Counted from the stretch's first letter, positions 51,339-61,799 are shown. The stretch is 64,000 bases of DNA from Mastigamoeba balamuthi (GCA_902651635.1 CACRSC010000031.1:191705-255704); one strand, 5' to 3'. Translations and numbers: made by a program. Notes: generated by a model not told the origin, from the sequence alone.

Positions 51339-52949
51339 TTATTCGTGTAGTTGTGGTCCCATTCGACTGACAGCTTCTCGATGTGCTGTGCGAGAGCCAT
51401 CAACCCGTTCCGCATGTCCGATTGAGAATCTTTGGGCAAAGCATGCACCGTCCACTCGGCACGCACCTGCCTCGAGCAGCTCAGATACGATTCGAGCGCC
51501 CGCCATTGCCAGCTCAGGCGACAGATATCCATCAACTGGCAGGAACACAGCCCAGCGATGGTGCGGAAGCACTAATCTGCGCAGCAGTGGCAGCGATTGA
51601 AGCAGTCTGACAAGGCTCGACCACCTACTAGGTCGAGGTGCTTCTGGGTACACGGAGACATCCAGACTCTGAAGTGACGAGCCACAGAGACCAGACAGTC
51701 TCGCTATCTGTTCGGCCGTCATGTAATAAAACGAGCGCAGTTTGAGGGAGCGTAGCCCCTGGAACAGACCCGGCACAATCCCGATCATTACGACTAGAAA
51801 GCTGCTTGAAGTAGATAGACATTTCAGAGCCGAGCAGCCGGCAAATCCTACAATGTCTTCTACTTGAGGGTCCACACTCCTGCAAGCCATTGGGAACGGG
51901 ATTACAGAGAGTACTTCCAGTGTCGAAAGGGCCCGCAGTGCACACGACATCAGATCTCGTCCGACATCTCTGAGACAGAGCTTCCTCAGTGACTTGCAGC
52001 CTGAGAGAAAGAGGAACACACTATCTGCGTTTGCACACACACCCGGTATGCAATCACAACTTAACTGGAGTTTCTGCAGTGCAAAGTTCCTCCCAGGCAC
52101 AGACCGGACGAGCGTGGCCACGCGAGAGCATACCAGGCTGTTCTCCACGAAGCTCGAGAGCATTGGAAACGCCTCCAATTCCATTGCTGTACGCTCCAAG
52201 TTTATGATCGGTCGTATGCAGATCTTCGCGACGCTGGGGAACAGCCGTGCCACCGACCATACCGCCTTCTCATAAACAACTTGGGAAAACAACGAGTCCG
52301 CGAGGACGAGCCGCCTGAGACGGGGTGCCATCACAGCGGCACGCCTCGCATCCGTGGCGCGAACGAGCCTGTTGGGGGTGACAAAGCAGAGGCACAGCTT
52401 CTCTAGGGCATCCAGCGGCCCACCACGGGAGCAGAGCTCGGCAAGGCAGTCCACGCAGCCATCCGGGGTGGTGCAGAGGATGCGCAGACAGCGCATCCCA
52501 CGTGCCCTCTGCGCCAGGAACTCCTGTGCAGCCTGCGCACCGGTGTCATCGAACGCGAGGTCCACGTCCTCCAGCAGTGGCACGCCACAGAGGGCAGCGA
52601 TCGATCCGGGCCCGAGGGCGACAGCGGCAGAGACCCCAGCAGGGAGGTGGAGGCTCCTCAGGGTCGGCGACAGCGCTCGTATCAGCGCAGCGAGGTCCGC
52701 GTCGGAGGCGGGAGGGGAGGCGGAGGACCAGACGAGGCGCAGGCACTCGACAGGACGCGGGTGGCGGGCCAGGCAGCAGACAGCGCGGGACGTGGAGCGC
52801 AGGGCGAGGCGGCACCAGAGCAGCGGGTGCGACGCACAGGAGCGCAGAGCACGGCACGTCGCTGACACGCGGGCGCGGTCCACGGGGCACAGCAGCAGGA
52901 GGATCGCCACAACAACGTCCGCACACAGGTCCACCACAGACGTCGACAT
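51339..52949 (-). CDS. F-box/leucine-rich protein, paralog 1, probably frameshifted near its end
   Basis: A single exon of 536 residues as read. The N-terminal F-box is VDLCADVVVAILLLLCPVDR followed by ARVSATCRALRSCASHPLLW. Irregular Leu-rich repeats of about 25-30 residues follow (LRRLVLADSLF, LRKLCLRDVG, LRSLKLRSF, LQSLDVSVY). F-box proteins bind Skp1 and present substrates to SCF ubiquitin ligases; the repeats would be the substrate side. Compared with its neighbour at 53040, homology stops near 51470 in this frame and resumes in the next one (QVRAEWTVHALP against QVLAEWSLEAWP), running to a stop at 51320-51322. One base therefore appears gained or lost, which truncates and alters the C-terminus. 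Either a young pseudogene or a sequencing error. Confidence 0.75.
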   Translation of the reverse strand: MSTSVVDLCADVVVAILLLLCPVDRARVSATCRALRSCASHPLLWCRLALRSTSRAVCCLARHPRPVECLRLVWSSASPPASDADLAALIRALSPTLRSLHLPAGVSAAVALGPGSIAALCGVPLLEDVDLAFDDTGAQAAQEFLAQRARGMRCLRILCTTPDGCVDCLAELCSRGGPLDALEKLCLCFVTPNRLVRATDARRAAVMAPRLRRLVLADSLFSQVVYEKAVWSVARLFPSVAKICIRPIINLERTAMELEAFPMLSSFVENSLVCSRVATLVRSVPGRNFALQKLQLSCDCIPGVCANADSVFLFLSGCKSLRKLCLRDVGRDLMSCALRALSTLEVLSVIPFPMACRSVDPQVEDIVGFAGCSALKCLSTSSSFLVVMIGIVPGLFQGLRSLKLRSFYYMTAEQIARLSGLCGSSLQSLDVSVYPEAPRPSRWSSLVRLLQSLPLLRRLVLPHHRWAVFLPVDGYLSPELAMAGARIVSELLEAGACRVDGACFAQRFSIGHAERVDGSRTAHREAVSRMGPQLHE

Positions 52950-53039
52950 GTTCGAAACAAACCACCAAGATACAGCCAGATTTTGTAGAAAAACACTTGC
53001 GTGTCGGGAAAATACATTTTCACTTCCCTCTATGTTGTC

Positions 53040-54842
53040 TTAAGACGAGGGTCGCTCGTTTGACTCAACCACTACACCAGGACATGCTCTCGTGATTGCC
53101 GATTCTACGAGTTCCATGTCCCAGGGCAGTGTCACACGCTCGAGAAGCGGAGAGGCAACATTGCACAGACAGTCCGACAGGCAGTCCTTCAGCAAGAATT
53201 TGCTCTCAAAACAGCAGTTCCCAATAACGAGGTGGCGCAGCCTTGTTGCAGCACCGAGCATCACAGCCAGTGGCCTGGGCTTCTTGCATGGAGCGTTCAG
53301 TGTCAATTTATCAACATGTCTCACAAGCGAGAAAAGAGAGTCCCACTGCTCTGGATCATCAGGCCATGCCTCCAGTGACCATTCCGCGAGCACCTGTTTC
53401 GCGCCACCCAGGTATAATGCAAGCATAGTCACCATCTCTGAGAACAATTGCGGTCTATCCTCTGAGGAGCCAGAATGGGACGGCATGACCACTCTCCTCA
53501 ACTGGGGCAGAGACCTGAGAAGCCTGGAAAGGCCATTAACATTCGAGGATGCCGAGACATCGAGAAGCTGGAGTGATGCACCACAGAGAAGAGCTAACTT
53601 CTCGAATTCAGTGGAATTCATATCATCACCGAATGTGTCAATCGTGAGTGAATGCAGTCCCGCGAAGAGGTCTGGCACAACAGCAAGTAGCACTGAGAGG
53701 GTTATGCTTGATGCCTTGAGACTTCTGGGGGACTGGCTGGGGGCAACCCTGACTTGATCTCCTGCTTTAGGGTGAGCGTTTGTGCCCTGCTTCAGGAACA
53801 GGCTGACATCACCCACACGTGGCAATATTGCCATAGCCTGGAGTGCACACAACAACATCTGTAATCCACAGTCACGAACATGTACATCGGAGAGCGACTG
53901 ACAGACAGAGAGAAAGCGGAACACATTGCCTGCATTCTCGCAATCATCCCCAGTGCAATCACATTTGATGACGAGCCTCTCCAGAGCATATTGTCTTTCA
54001 GGCATCGACCGTACTGCAGAGGTCACCTGGGAGCACAGAAGAGTCGCATGCGCGAGCATGGGGAACACTTCCAATATGACTGTCGTGTGCTCCTTCATAA
54101 TCTCCAACAGGATCCCAATCTCTTCTGCATGGGGAAACAGCCGTGCCAGTGAGCGCACCTCTGCCTCGTCCACAGTGCTATGGAAGAAGAAGGTCGATCC
54201 AATGGCGAGGTGCCTGAGATTGGGAGCCGCCACGGCCACGCCAACGCGACCAAAGGCAGACACCAGCATTTCAGGGGATGCGTAAGGCAGAGATAGCTCT
54301 TCCAGCGCCTCCAGTGGCCCTCCACGAGCGCATGCCTCGGCAAGGCACTCCACAACATACCGCACCACAAACCCCCCAGCGGACAGCCTGCGAAACGAGC
54401 GCACCTTCTGCCTGAGAAAAGCGCACGCATCCTCCTGCTGCATGGAGCCCTGACGGTACTCGATGTCGACGTCCTCGAGGAGGGGGACACCGCAGAGGGC
54501 AGCGATCGACTGGGTGCCGAGGCCCGCAGGTCTATCGCATCGGAAGCTTCTCAGGGTCGGAGACAACGCGCGGAACAGAGCAGCGAGGTCCGCGTCGGAG
54601 GCGGGATGCGAGAGGTGGACGCGCACGAGGCGCAGGCACTCGACGGGGCGCGGGTGGCGGGCCAGGCAGCAGACAGCGCGGGACGTGGAGCGCAGGGCGA
54701 CGCAGCGCCAGAGCAGCGGGTGCGACGCACAGGCGCGCAGAGCACGGCACGTCGCCGACACGCGAGCGCGGTCCACGGGGCACAGCAGCACGAGGATCGC
54801 CACAACAACGTCGGCGCACAGGTCCAGGAGAGACACGTTCAT
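53040..54842 (-). CDS. F-box/leucine-rich protein, paralog 2
   Basis: A single exon of 600 residues starting MNVSLLDLCADVVVAILVLL. It has the same F-box (PVDRARVSATCRALRACASH) and Leu-rich repeats (LRHLAIGSTFF, LERLVIKCDC, LHSLTIDTFG, LRRVVMPSH, LRHLVIGNCC) as paralog 1, which lies 90 bases downstream on the same strand. The first 60 codons are almost identical in DNA between the two genes while the repeats have diverged strongly. TAATATCTTGG lies about 50 bases upstream of the ATG. It is probably an SCF substrate receptor; no known target can be read. Confidence 0.8.
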   Translation of the reverse strand: MNVSLLDLCADVVVAILVLLCPVDRARVSATCRALRACASHPLLWRCVALRSTSRAVCCLARHPRPVECLRLVRVHLSHPASDADLAALFRALSPTLRSFRCDRPAGLGTQSIAALCGVPLLEDVDIEYRQGSMQQEDACAFLRQKVRSFRRLSAGGFVVRYVVECLAEACARGGPLEALEELSLPYASPEMLVSAFGRVGVAVAAPNLRHLAIGSTFFFHSTVDEAEVRSLARLFPHAEEIGILLEIMKEHTTVILEVFPMLAHATLLCSQVTSAVRSMPERQYALERLVIKCDCTGDDCENAGNVFRFLSVCQSLSDVHVRDCGLQMLLCALQAMAILPRVGDVSLFLKQGTNAHPKAGDQVRVAPSQSPRSLKASSITLSVLLAVVPDLFAGLHSLTIDTFGDDMNSTEFEKLALLCGASLQLLDVSASSNVNGLSRLLRSLPQLRRVVMPSHSGSSEDRPQLFSEMVTMLALYLGGAKQVLAEWSLEAWPDDPEQWDSLFSLVRHVDKLTLNAPCKKPRPLAVMLGAATRLRHLVIGNCCFESKFLLKDCLSDCLCNVASPLLERVTLPWDMELVESAITRACPGVVVESNERPSS

Positions 54843-55044
54843 CAAGGCAATTGCCAGCTGGTTGGCCACACAGTCCAAACTGATGTAATATCTTGGTGCC
54901 GGTAGCGGATATTCCGGCTGGAGCATCTCGATGTAGCGAGTTTGCGCCACGACATGCGAACGAGCTGCCTCCGTCCCCACCGCCCTCGAGCCTGCACACG
55001 GACCCGCCGAAACTCGGATTGGTGTTTCTTCTGATTCTCGTCGA

Positions 55045-55539
55045 GTGCGCTATTTTCGGCACTGCACAAGTGCGCGCGGACCAGTGAGTGACCAGTGCGC
55101 CCCCTGCTGGCGCCGCCCACCGCCCGCCACCCGCTCGCGGACGCCACCACCCCCGCACACCCTCCCCACCGCGGGGGACGCGCTCCTCCTCCCGATGTAC
55201 TGCCGCCAGCACAGGCGGGACCCGGGCGGCGACGACTGGGACCCCTTCTACAACCCCGGCGCCCCTCCGCTTCCGCTGGGTCCCTCGGTCCCCGCCTGCG
55301 CGGCCGCCGGCGGGTCCTGCGCGGCGCCGGCGGCCGTGGCGACGGCGGCGGCGGCCACGGCGCACGCGCAGCAGCGGCCGCTGCCGATGCCGCCCGCCCG
55401 CGCGGCGCTGGCGCCGATCGTGAAGCACAGGCCGCCCAGCGCGCCGACCAAGCAGCCGCCGCCGTCGCCAGCGTCGCCGCGGAGACTGCTGCCGCTCGTG
55501 GCCTCGGAGGGGTCGTACGAGCCGGTTGAGACGGACTGA
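55045..55539 (+). CDS. possible small Pro/Ala-rich protein
   Basis: Open for 164 codons from an ATG at 55045. The C-terminal 100 residues (RDPGGDDWDPFYNPGAPP... ending SYEPVETD) could be real. Just upstream, another frame has a hydrophobic segment LGLVFLLILVECAIFGTAQV followed by a good GTGAGT donor at 55084-55089; spliced to the AG before 55227 it would give a membrane-anchored or secreted Pro-rich protein, but I find no ATG for that frame. High GC makes open frames cheap here, so this is tentative. Confidence 0.3.
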   Translation: MRYFRHCTSARGPVSDQCAPCWRRPPPATRSRTPPPPHTLPTAGDALLLPMYCRQHRRDPGGDDWDPFYNPGAPPLPLGPSVPACAAAGGSCAAPAAVATAAAATAHAQQRPLPMPPARAALAPIVKHRPPSAPTKQPPPSPASPRRLLPLVASEGSYEPVETD

Positions 55540-55882
55540 AGCACGCACACACACACCCCCTCCTCCTCCTCCCCTCCACCCCGCGGCACAGCTCGCAAGG
55601 GCCCGCAGGGGACGGCTCAGTTTTGGGCGAGGGCGTTCGCACGTGCCCCCGCAAATCGCAACACACTCTAATTTTATGCAATCAATTGACTGTTCAAACT
55701 GACCGGTTTGTGAGGGCTGTGGCCGCTCTACGAGTGCAAACGAAGCTGTGCCTGTGCACTCCATACAGGCCGGGTCCAAGGTCCCACCGCTGAGGGACCG
55801 AGATTTGATGCTCGGCCAAGATTCCTCTGCGGTTTCTATCTTTTGCCTCCTTTGCGTCATTCGATCCCCCTTGAGCCGCGCG
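55540..55882. promoter_or_regulatory. upstream region of PUS3
   Basis: About 340 bases, AT-richer from 55660 on, preceding the PUS3 start codon. No exact AATATCT copy was seen. A CA run lies at 55544-55557. Confidence 0.35.
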
Positions 55883-57831
55883 ATGGACGCCGGACAGCAG
55901 CCGCAGTCACAGCAGCAGCAGCAGCAGCAGCAGCACGCCGAGGCTGCCCACGAGGCCCCCGCGCCCATGGCCGTGGACTCTGCCGCAGCAGCCCCGGAGA
56001 AGAGCCCCGACAAGAAGCGCCGCCGCACAGACCCCGCGGCAGCAGCAGCGGCGGCGGCGGCGGTGGTCCCCGCGGCGTCGGCGTCGGACACGCAGGGCAT
56101 CGAGGCGGCCGACGCAGAGGCCGAGCAGTCGGCGGCCCCCGAGGAGGACAAGCGGGCCGCCAAGAAGAAGCGCCGCGAGAAGAAGGTCTTCGACATGAGC
56201 AACTACCACCAGCGCCACGTCGCCCTCCGCGTCGCCTACCTCGGCTGGTGCGCCCCCGCACGCCACCTCAGCGACGGCGATGAAGATCCCCGTATCTCTG
56301 GCGAGATATATCGCAGCGCTGACGTGTAAGATATCCCACCCTCCCACCCTCGATGCGTCCAGGAACTACCAGGGGTTCGCGCAGCAGGACTCGACCGACA
56401 ACACGATTGAGGAGGCGCTGTTCTCGGCGCTGGCCAAGTGCTGCCTGATCGTCGACCGCGCGTCGTGCGGGTACTCGCGCTGCGGCCGCACGGACAAGGG
56501 CGTCAGCGCCTTCGCCCAGGTCGTCGCGATGCGCATGCGCTGGCGCAAGAAGCGCTCCCCCGACGACGCCGACGCCGGGGCCGAGCCCGACGTGGACTAC
56601 TGCACGACGCTGAACCGGGCGCTGCCTGCGGACATCAGGGTGCTGGCGTGGGCAGCGGTGCCCGAGGACTTTGACGCGAGGTTCCAGTGCACGTACCGCC
56701 TCTACAAGTACTTCATCTCGGGCGGCGCCCTGCGCGCGCCGTCGGTGTTCCTGGCGCCGCCTGCGGGCGTGCAGGCCCCTGCGCAGGCCACCGCCAACTC
56801 GCCGTTCACGGTGCCGTACGTCCGCCGCCTCGACGTCGAGAAGATCCGCCAGGTGAGCTCGTGCTCCTCCTCGCTCCCCTTCTGCGGCCCTCGCTGGGCA
56901 TCGGGCTCCGGGCCAATCGAGCGCCAGTGCCCACTGCACGTGCAAGGCAGGCGCCCAGCGATGAGGGGGGACTGTGCTCTGTGCCAGGGTCCTCGGAGCA
57001 ACCCCGTGGACTAACCTCACGCTTGCGTGCTTCAGGCCTGCACGTACTTCGTGGGGCAGCACGACTACCGCAACTTCTGCCGAGGTGCGAACGCCCAGCA
57101 GAGCCGGTGCCCCTCGCGCGCACTCACGCGTGCCCCTGCCCATGCCCGTGCCCGATCGCTCGCTTGCAGCGGACCTGGTGAACGTGAGCAACTTTGTGCG
57201 GACGATCTACGAGTGCAACGTCGAGGCGGAGGAGACGGGCGACCTGGTGCTGACGGTGCGGGGCGCCGGGTTCCTGTGGCACCAGGTGCGGTGCATGGTG
57301 GCGATCCTGCTGCGGGTGGGGGAGGGGGCGGAGCCGCCCGAGGTGGTGCGGGACATGCTGGACGTGGAGCGATGCCCGGGCAAGCCCGTGTACTCTCCGG
57401 CTCCGGAGCGGCCGCTGGTGCTGTACGACTGCGGGTACGACGCGGCGCGGGTGGCGTTCCGGTACACGCCGCGGGTGGTGGACGCGGTGCACGGGGAGCT
57501 GTGGACCATGTGGCAGGGCATGTGCGCGCAGGCGACGATGCTGCGGTTCATGGTCGGCGGGCTGCAGGCGGCGGCGGCGGGGCTGGCGGGGCGGGACGGA
57601 GGCGCGGAGCTGGCGGCGGGGGCGGCGGAGAGGTGGGCGAGCTGGACGGCGGGGGGGCTGACGGCGGAGGGGGCCAAGTCGACGGCGACGCTCGACGAGC
57701 GGGTGGCGTCGCTGGGGGCGGGCCGGAAGCGCAAGCTGATGGAGAAGCGGGCGCGTCGCGAGCACCACGCGGCGACCAGCGGCGCAGCGGGGGCGAGGAC
57801 GGCCGAGGGGGCCGAGGGCGGCGACGAATAG
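55883..57831 (+). CDS. PUS3: tRNA pseudouridine(38/39) synthase, TruA/PUS3 (Deg1) type
   Basis: Exons 55883-56247, 56363-56852, 57036-57084 and 57170-57831 give 521 residues. After a Gln/Ala/Lys-rich N-terminus of about 110 residues, typical of nuclear localisation, the TruA fold begins with VALRVAYLGWNYQGFA and TIEEALFSALAK. The catalytic Asp lies in GYSRCGRTDKGVSAFAQV (about residue 163). Further conserved parts are TYRLYKYFI, GQHDYRNFCRADLVNVSNF and GAGFLWHQVRCMVAILLRVG. Deg1/PUS3 isomerises U38 and U39 in the anticodon stem-loop. The form CGRTDKGVSAF and RNFC favour PUS3 over PUS1. The 3' end of this gene has decayed copies further downstream. Confidence 0.93.
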
Positions 57832-57869
57832 AAGGCCAGAGGAGAGAAAAGCCGTGTGGGCTTGGCGAG

Positions 57870-58385
57870 CGATGAGCAAGCAATGCGGTCATCACAAACA
57901 AGCGACCTTCTCGTTCTAGATAGTACATCCGGCCGAGCAGTGGTCTGAAGAGCGGGACGGTGTCCGAGGATGGCACCCCACCACGGACAAAAACCCAGCA
58001 ACTCATGCATCAGTCGAGCACGCAGGAGCAACCCGATCTGGATGCCATCAGAATGTGTGAATCCATACATACATACCTCAGGGGTGGAAAGTAGCGAAAA
58101 GGAGAACGTGTGGGTTAGTTGAAGGGAACTTGTCTTTTGATTTGGGTTGTGGCCGTGGCACGGTGGCTAGGTCCTAGGTTTCCCCGCGGGCACCCGCCCA
58201 CCGGCTGGCCAAGCAAACTATGTGGCTCGGCCGTCACACGACCCGGTCGGCCCTGGCATGGAATCCGTGGTTATGGGCCACCGCGGGATATTATGTCGTA
58301 TCTCGCGAATATTCTCGCTGAACGGAACAAACATCAGCAATAATCACTCCCGGCGGCTCCCAGGCTCCCGCGGCTCAGTCTCGCG
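57870..58385. repeat. repeat copy A: PUS3 3' flank and 270-base core
   Basis: The core (58114-58385) is repeated inverted at 61232-61505 and 62852-63125; the part between PUS3 and the core (57870-58113) is repeated inverted at about 61506-61790 and 63126-63340. Shared marks include TTGAAGGGAACTTGTC, GGTCCTAGGTTTCCCCG and ATGGAATCCGTGGTTATGGG. Copy A keeps most CpG sites and is attached to the intact PUS3 gene, so it is the likely source. Confidence 0.85.
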
Positions 58386-59307
58386 CGTTCCCTGCCTCGC
58401 AGGGTACACCCCTTGCGCCCCTCTGGTGGCCTCGCCCGCTCGCGTCGCTCGTCGAGACGCAGCACGCGCAGGGCGCGTGGGCGGCAGATGCAAGACGCTG
58501 CAGATGCCCACGCGCGGCGGGGTGGCCAGAGAGGCCGCGCGGACATTGCCTGGCATGCAGTGCTCGCGGGGGGCATCCATCGAGCAAGCGCTGGTGCAAT
58601 GCGCGACGCGCGTCCGCGGGGTCGCGGCGACGCCGGTGGGAATTCGCTGCTCGCGCGGGGCAGGCGCTGCACGGGGAGCACAGCGGCTCGGTGAGTAGGC
58701 GCGAGGGACGCGGCGCATCGCCAGGCGGATCAGCTGCGCCGGGCGGCCATGCGGCAGCTGTGAAAGGGCGTCGGCAGCAGGCGCGAGCAGCATGGGACGG
58801 GGTGTTGACCGGCAGCTCAGCTCTGCAACGACTGCGAGCAGCACGAGCGAGACGACTGCCGGGAAGCTGCAGCAGAGCCGCCGCAAGGGCCGCAGACGAG
58901 GACCCCGGCACCGCCAGAAGGGACAAGGGCCGCCGAGCAGCAGCCGAGAGCTCTCGGCACGGCACCTGGGCGAAAGTGCCCCCGAGGTACTGAGCTGGGC
59001 AGTGCAGCCGAGGACGCGGGGACACCATGGCGCACGGGTCCCGCAGCAGCAAAGCCACAGCGGCGAGCAGGCGAGCAAGGCTTCCCTGCAGACCCGGCGG
59101 CAGCGCATAGATGACCGACTTGACACGGGGGCGATTTGCACAGAGCTCCCGCTTCGTGCGTCGAGAGTACCCGAGCACACGGGCTCGCGAAACTCAAGGG
59201 GCGAGGGAGATCGGCACGAGGAAACTCGCGAGGGGTGCTGCGGTGACACGTATCGGCACCTCCCAGACACAAGCAAGCCACTGCGCTCCATAGCACGCAC
59301 AGCAGCC
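58386..59307. other. GC-rich region without recognised gene
   Basis: About 920 bases between repeat A and the next gene. It is open in several frames on both strands but no family was recognised. Parts of 58400-58600 appear, reversed and decayed, at about 62690-62850, so the duplicated unit extends into it. The last 100 bases should hold the promoter of the armadillo gene. Confidence 0.45.
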
Positions 59308-60743
59308 ATGGACACGCTCTATAACAGTAAGCGAGCACCACCGCGCGCTCTGTCGCCTCTGTTTTCTGGCAGAGACAGGCGCATTCGGATAACCCACGAT
59401 GCCTCCGACACCTCTGCCCCCACCCCCCCTCCACACGCACGCACGCACTCGCCCCCCCGGCGGCTCTAACGAAACGTCGTTTTGGGCCGGACGGAGCAGA
59501 GGTCGCGGAGGTCTTCCGGTCGCTGGGATCGGAGGGCGCGACTGCCAGGGCGCTCGCGGAGCTGGCGCAGGATATGCCGAGGCCGGACCGCGTGGCGCTC
59601 ATCCGCGCCGGCGGGGCGGAGGCGGTCGACAGGGCGCTGCAGGCGCACCAGAACAGCCCCGCCGTCGCCGCCAGCGCCTTGGCGGCGATGCCGTCGCTGT
59701 GCGTGCCTGCCGACGCCGTGGACGAGGGGGTGTCGCGCGCGCGGGCTCTTTACCCGCGCTTCGCGGCGGCAGCGTGCGCGGCGATGGCGCAGAGCGGCGC
59801 CGGGAACGTGGCGACGCAGAGCGCCGCCTGCAGCGCCCTCGCGTGCCTGGTCGATGCCGGGGGCTGGGGCGTCGCCGAGTTCCTCCGAGACAGGGGCGAC
59901 GCTGCGATGGAGTGCCTGCTGTCTGCTGTGGCCGAGGGCAGCGCGAAGGGCATCCCCGGCCTGCGCGTGCCGGCCTGCCAGGCCATCCGCGCCCTCATCA
60001 AGTGCAGCGCCGACGCGGGGCGCTTCGTGGTCCGGCACGGGGGCGCGGACGTCCTCGCCGACGCGGTCGTGAGCGGCGACACGCTGTACAACAAGACCGC
60101 GGTCGTGGCGCTCAACGCGCTCTGCGACCTCGCCTCGCTCTGCAGCTACGGGATCCCGGCCGCGAGCCTCGTGCACGGCGGCAGGGAGGGGGCGACGGAG
60201 GCGTGCTGCCTGGTGCTCTTGGGGCTGGAGGGCACGAGCGACCAGCCCGCGGCGTGTCAGATGCGCTCGGCCGCGCTCATCCTGAGCACCCTCATGGCCA
60301 GCAGCGACGACGACACGAGGCGCACCCTGCTGGACAGGATGGGCTCTTTCGGGGGCCTCGTGGGCCCGAGCATCCCGCACCTGGGCGCCAAGGAGGCGGC
60401 CGTCCTCTGCCGCGCGATAGCCGCGATTGCCACCAGGCCCCTCGGCGCGCACCACGTCCGCGAGTGGGGCCTCTTGGCAGACGCTCTCGAGCACGTGCTG
60501 GGCCGCTTCCCCGACAGCGCGCCAGTCCTCCGCGAGGCTGCCCGGGCGCTGCTGCTCCTCACGTGGCGCGTTCTCGACATCTCGCACGGGGCCGCGGCAG
60601 CCGCGGGGCTGCCCCGCCTGCAGCAGCTCCGGCAGGTCGCCCAGCACGTGGCCGACCGGCTGCCAGAGGCGTTCCGCGCGGGGCGGTTCGCAAGGAAGTG
60701 CATCTCCATGATAGAGAAGCGGATGGCCGAGCCGGGGATCTAG
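59308..60743 (+). CDS. armadillo-repeat protein
   Basis: Exons 59308-59326 (MDTLYN plus one base) and 59500-60743 give 420 residues. The joined start reads MDTLYNKVAEVFRSLGSEG. Armadillo-type units follow, for example RAGGAEAVDRALQAHQNSP, SALACLVDAGGWGV and HGGADVLADAVVSGDTLYNK. The consensus matches the armadillo genes at 2765 and 40539. The C-terminal 130 residues are helical without clear repeats and end KCISMIEKRMAEPGI. No enzyme domain is seen; a protein-binding scaffold is likely. The short first exon was chosen because ATG...A|GTAAGC joins in phase to CAG|AGGTC; starting at 59574 would lose the first unit. Confidence 0.75.
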
Positions 60744-61231
60744 AGGCGGCTCGCACCTCGGCGGCCGCACCGAGAGGGCCCCTCCGCTGCCGGGTGCACA
60801 GGTGCGTGGTGGCACCACACGCCGCCGTCGCTGCAGCGACGCCGCCACCAGAGACCCGGAACAGAAGAGCCAGCAGGGCGAGAGCCCTTTTGTTGCACTT
60901 TGCCGCACAGCGCGGCAGCGTGGCCTCTCAACCACGGCAGGTGACGGTGTCCCATGTCTGCCTGCTGCACACGGGTCGCGGCCCGCGCTGAGGGCCTCTG
61001 TGCAGCGCGTGCACGGCGATCGACACCGGCATCACCTGCACAACGGCACTCGCTGGGTGCCCGCGCCTGCACAGCCGTGTCGCCACGTTGAGATGCGGCA
61101 ATGCGCAGATGGTGGATGGCCGACACTGGCCAGAGGCGTGCGCGCAGGCGTCGTGATTCCCGCAAGCCCAGGCGCGGCCAAGTGCCCTGGTGCATTCTTG
61201 TTGTGCGCCCGCGGGCCGCGGGGGGTGCACC
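60744..61231. other. 3' region of armadillo gene and outer part of repeat copy B
   Basis: No gene was recognised. The second half (about 60950-61231) seems to be the reversed counterpart of sequence beyond 58386 in copy A, with lower similarity than the core. Confidence 0.4.
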
Positions 61232-61790
61232 CTGTGAGATCGCAGCCCTGGAGCCCAGGAGCCGCCGGGGGTGATTATTGCTGATGTTTGTTGCGTTAAG
61301 CGAGAATACCCACGAGATACCGACAAAATATCTCGCGGTGGCCCATAACCACGGATTCCATGCCGTGAACGACCGGGTCGTGTGGCGGCCGAGCCACAGT
61401 GTATGCTTGGCCAGCCGGTGGGCGGGTGCCCGCGGGGAAACCTAGGACCTAGCCACCGTGCCACGGCCACAACCCAAATCAAAAGACAAGTTCCCTTCAA
61501 CTAACCCTCAGGTCCTCTTTTTCGCTGCTGATGGTAGGACTTCACATTCACATGTTCAGATTGCATCCAGAGTGGATTTGCTACTCGTGCACGCAGAGTG
61601 GATTTGCTACTCGTGCACGCGACTGATACACTGAGTTGCTGGGATCCTGTCGGTAGCCCCATCCGGACCACTGCTCGGCCGGCCGTATGCACTTTCTGTT
61701 TCAAAGGAAACGGAGCAGGTCTTGATTATTGTGCTGACCTCATTGCTTGCTCATCGCACGCTATGTCCGCACAGCTTTGCTCACATGTGG
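61232..61790. repeat. repeat copy B (inverted relative to copy A)
   Basis: The core 61232-61505 is the reverse complement of 58114-58385 with few changes; 61506-61790 matches the PUS3 3' flank (for example GACCACTGCTCGGCCGG). The copy runs on into the PUS3 coding fragment at 61800. Confidence 0.85.
61568..61619. repeat. 26-base exact tandem duplication
   Basis: CAGAGTGGATTTGC followed by TACTCGTGCACG occurs twice in a row (61568-61593 and 61594-61619). It lies inside repeat copy B and is absent from copies A and C. Confidence 0.85.
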
Positions 61791-61799
61791 CCCTCACTC

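Noticed and set aside
54532-56202. A 556-codon - strand frame spanning the F-box start and PUS3 start
   Set aside because: It crosses two real genes and encodes low-complexity Ala/Arg; no conserved segment.
59466-60935. A 489-codon - strand frame opposite the third armadillo gene
   Set aside because: Shadow of the + strand gene, which has recognisable repeats.
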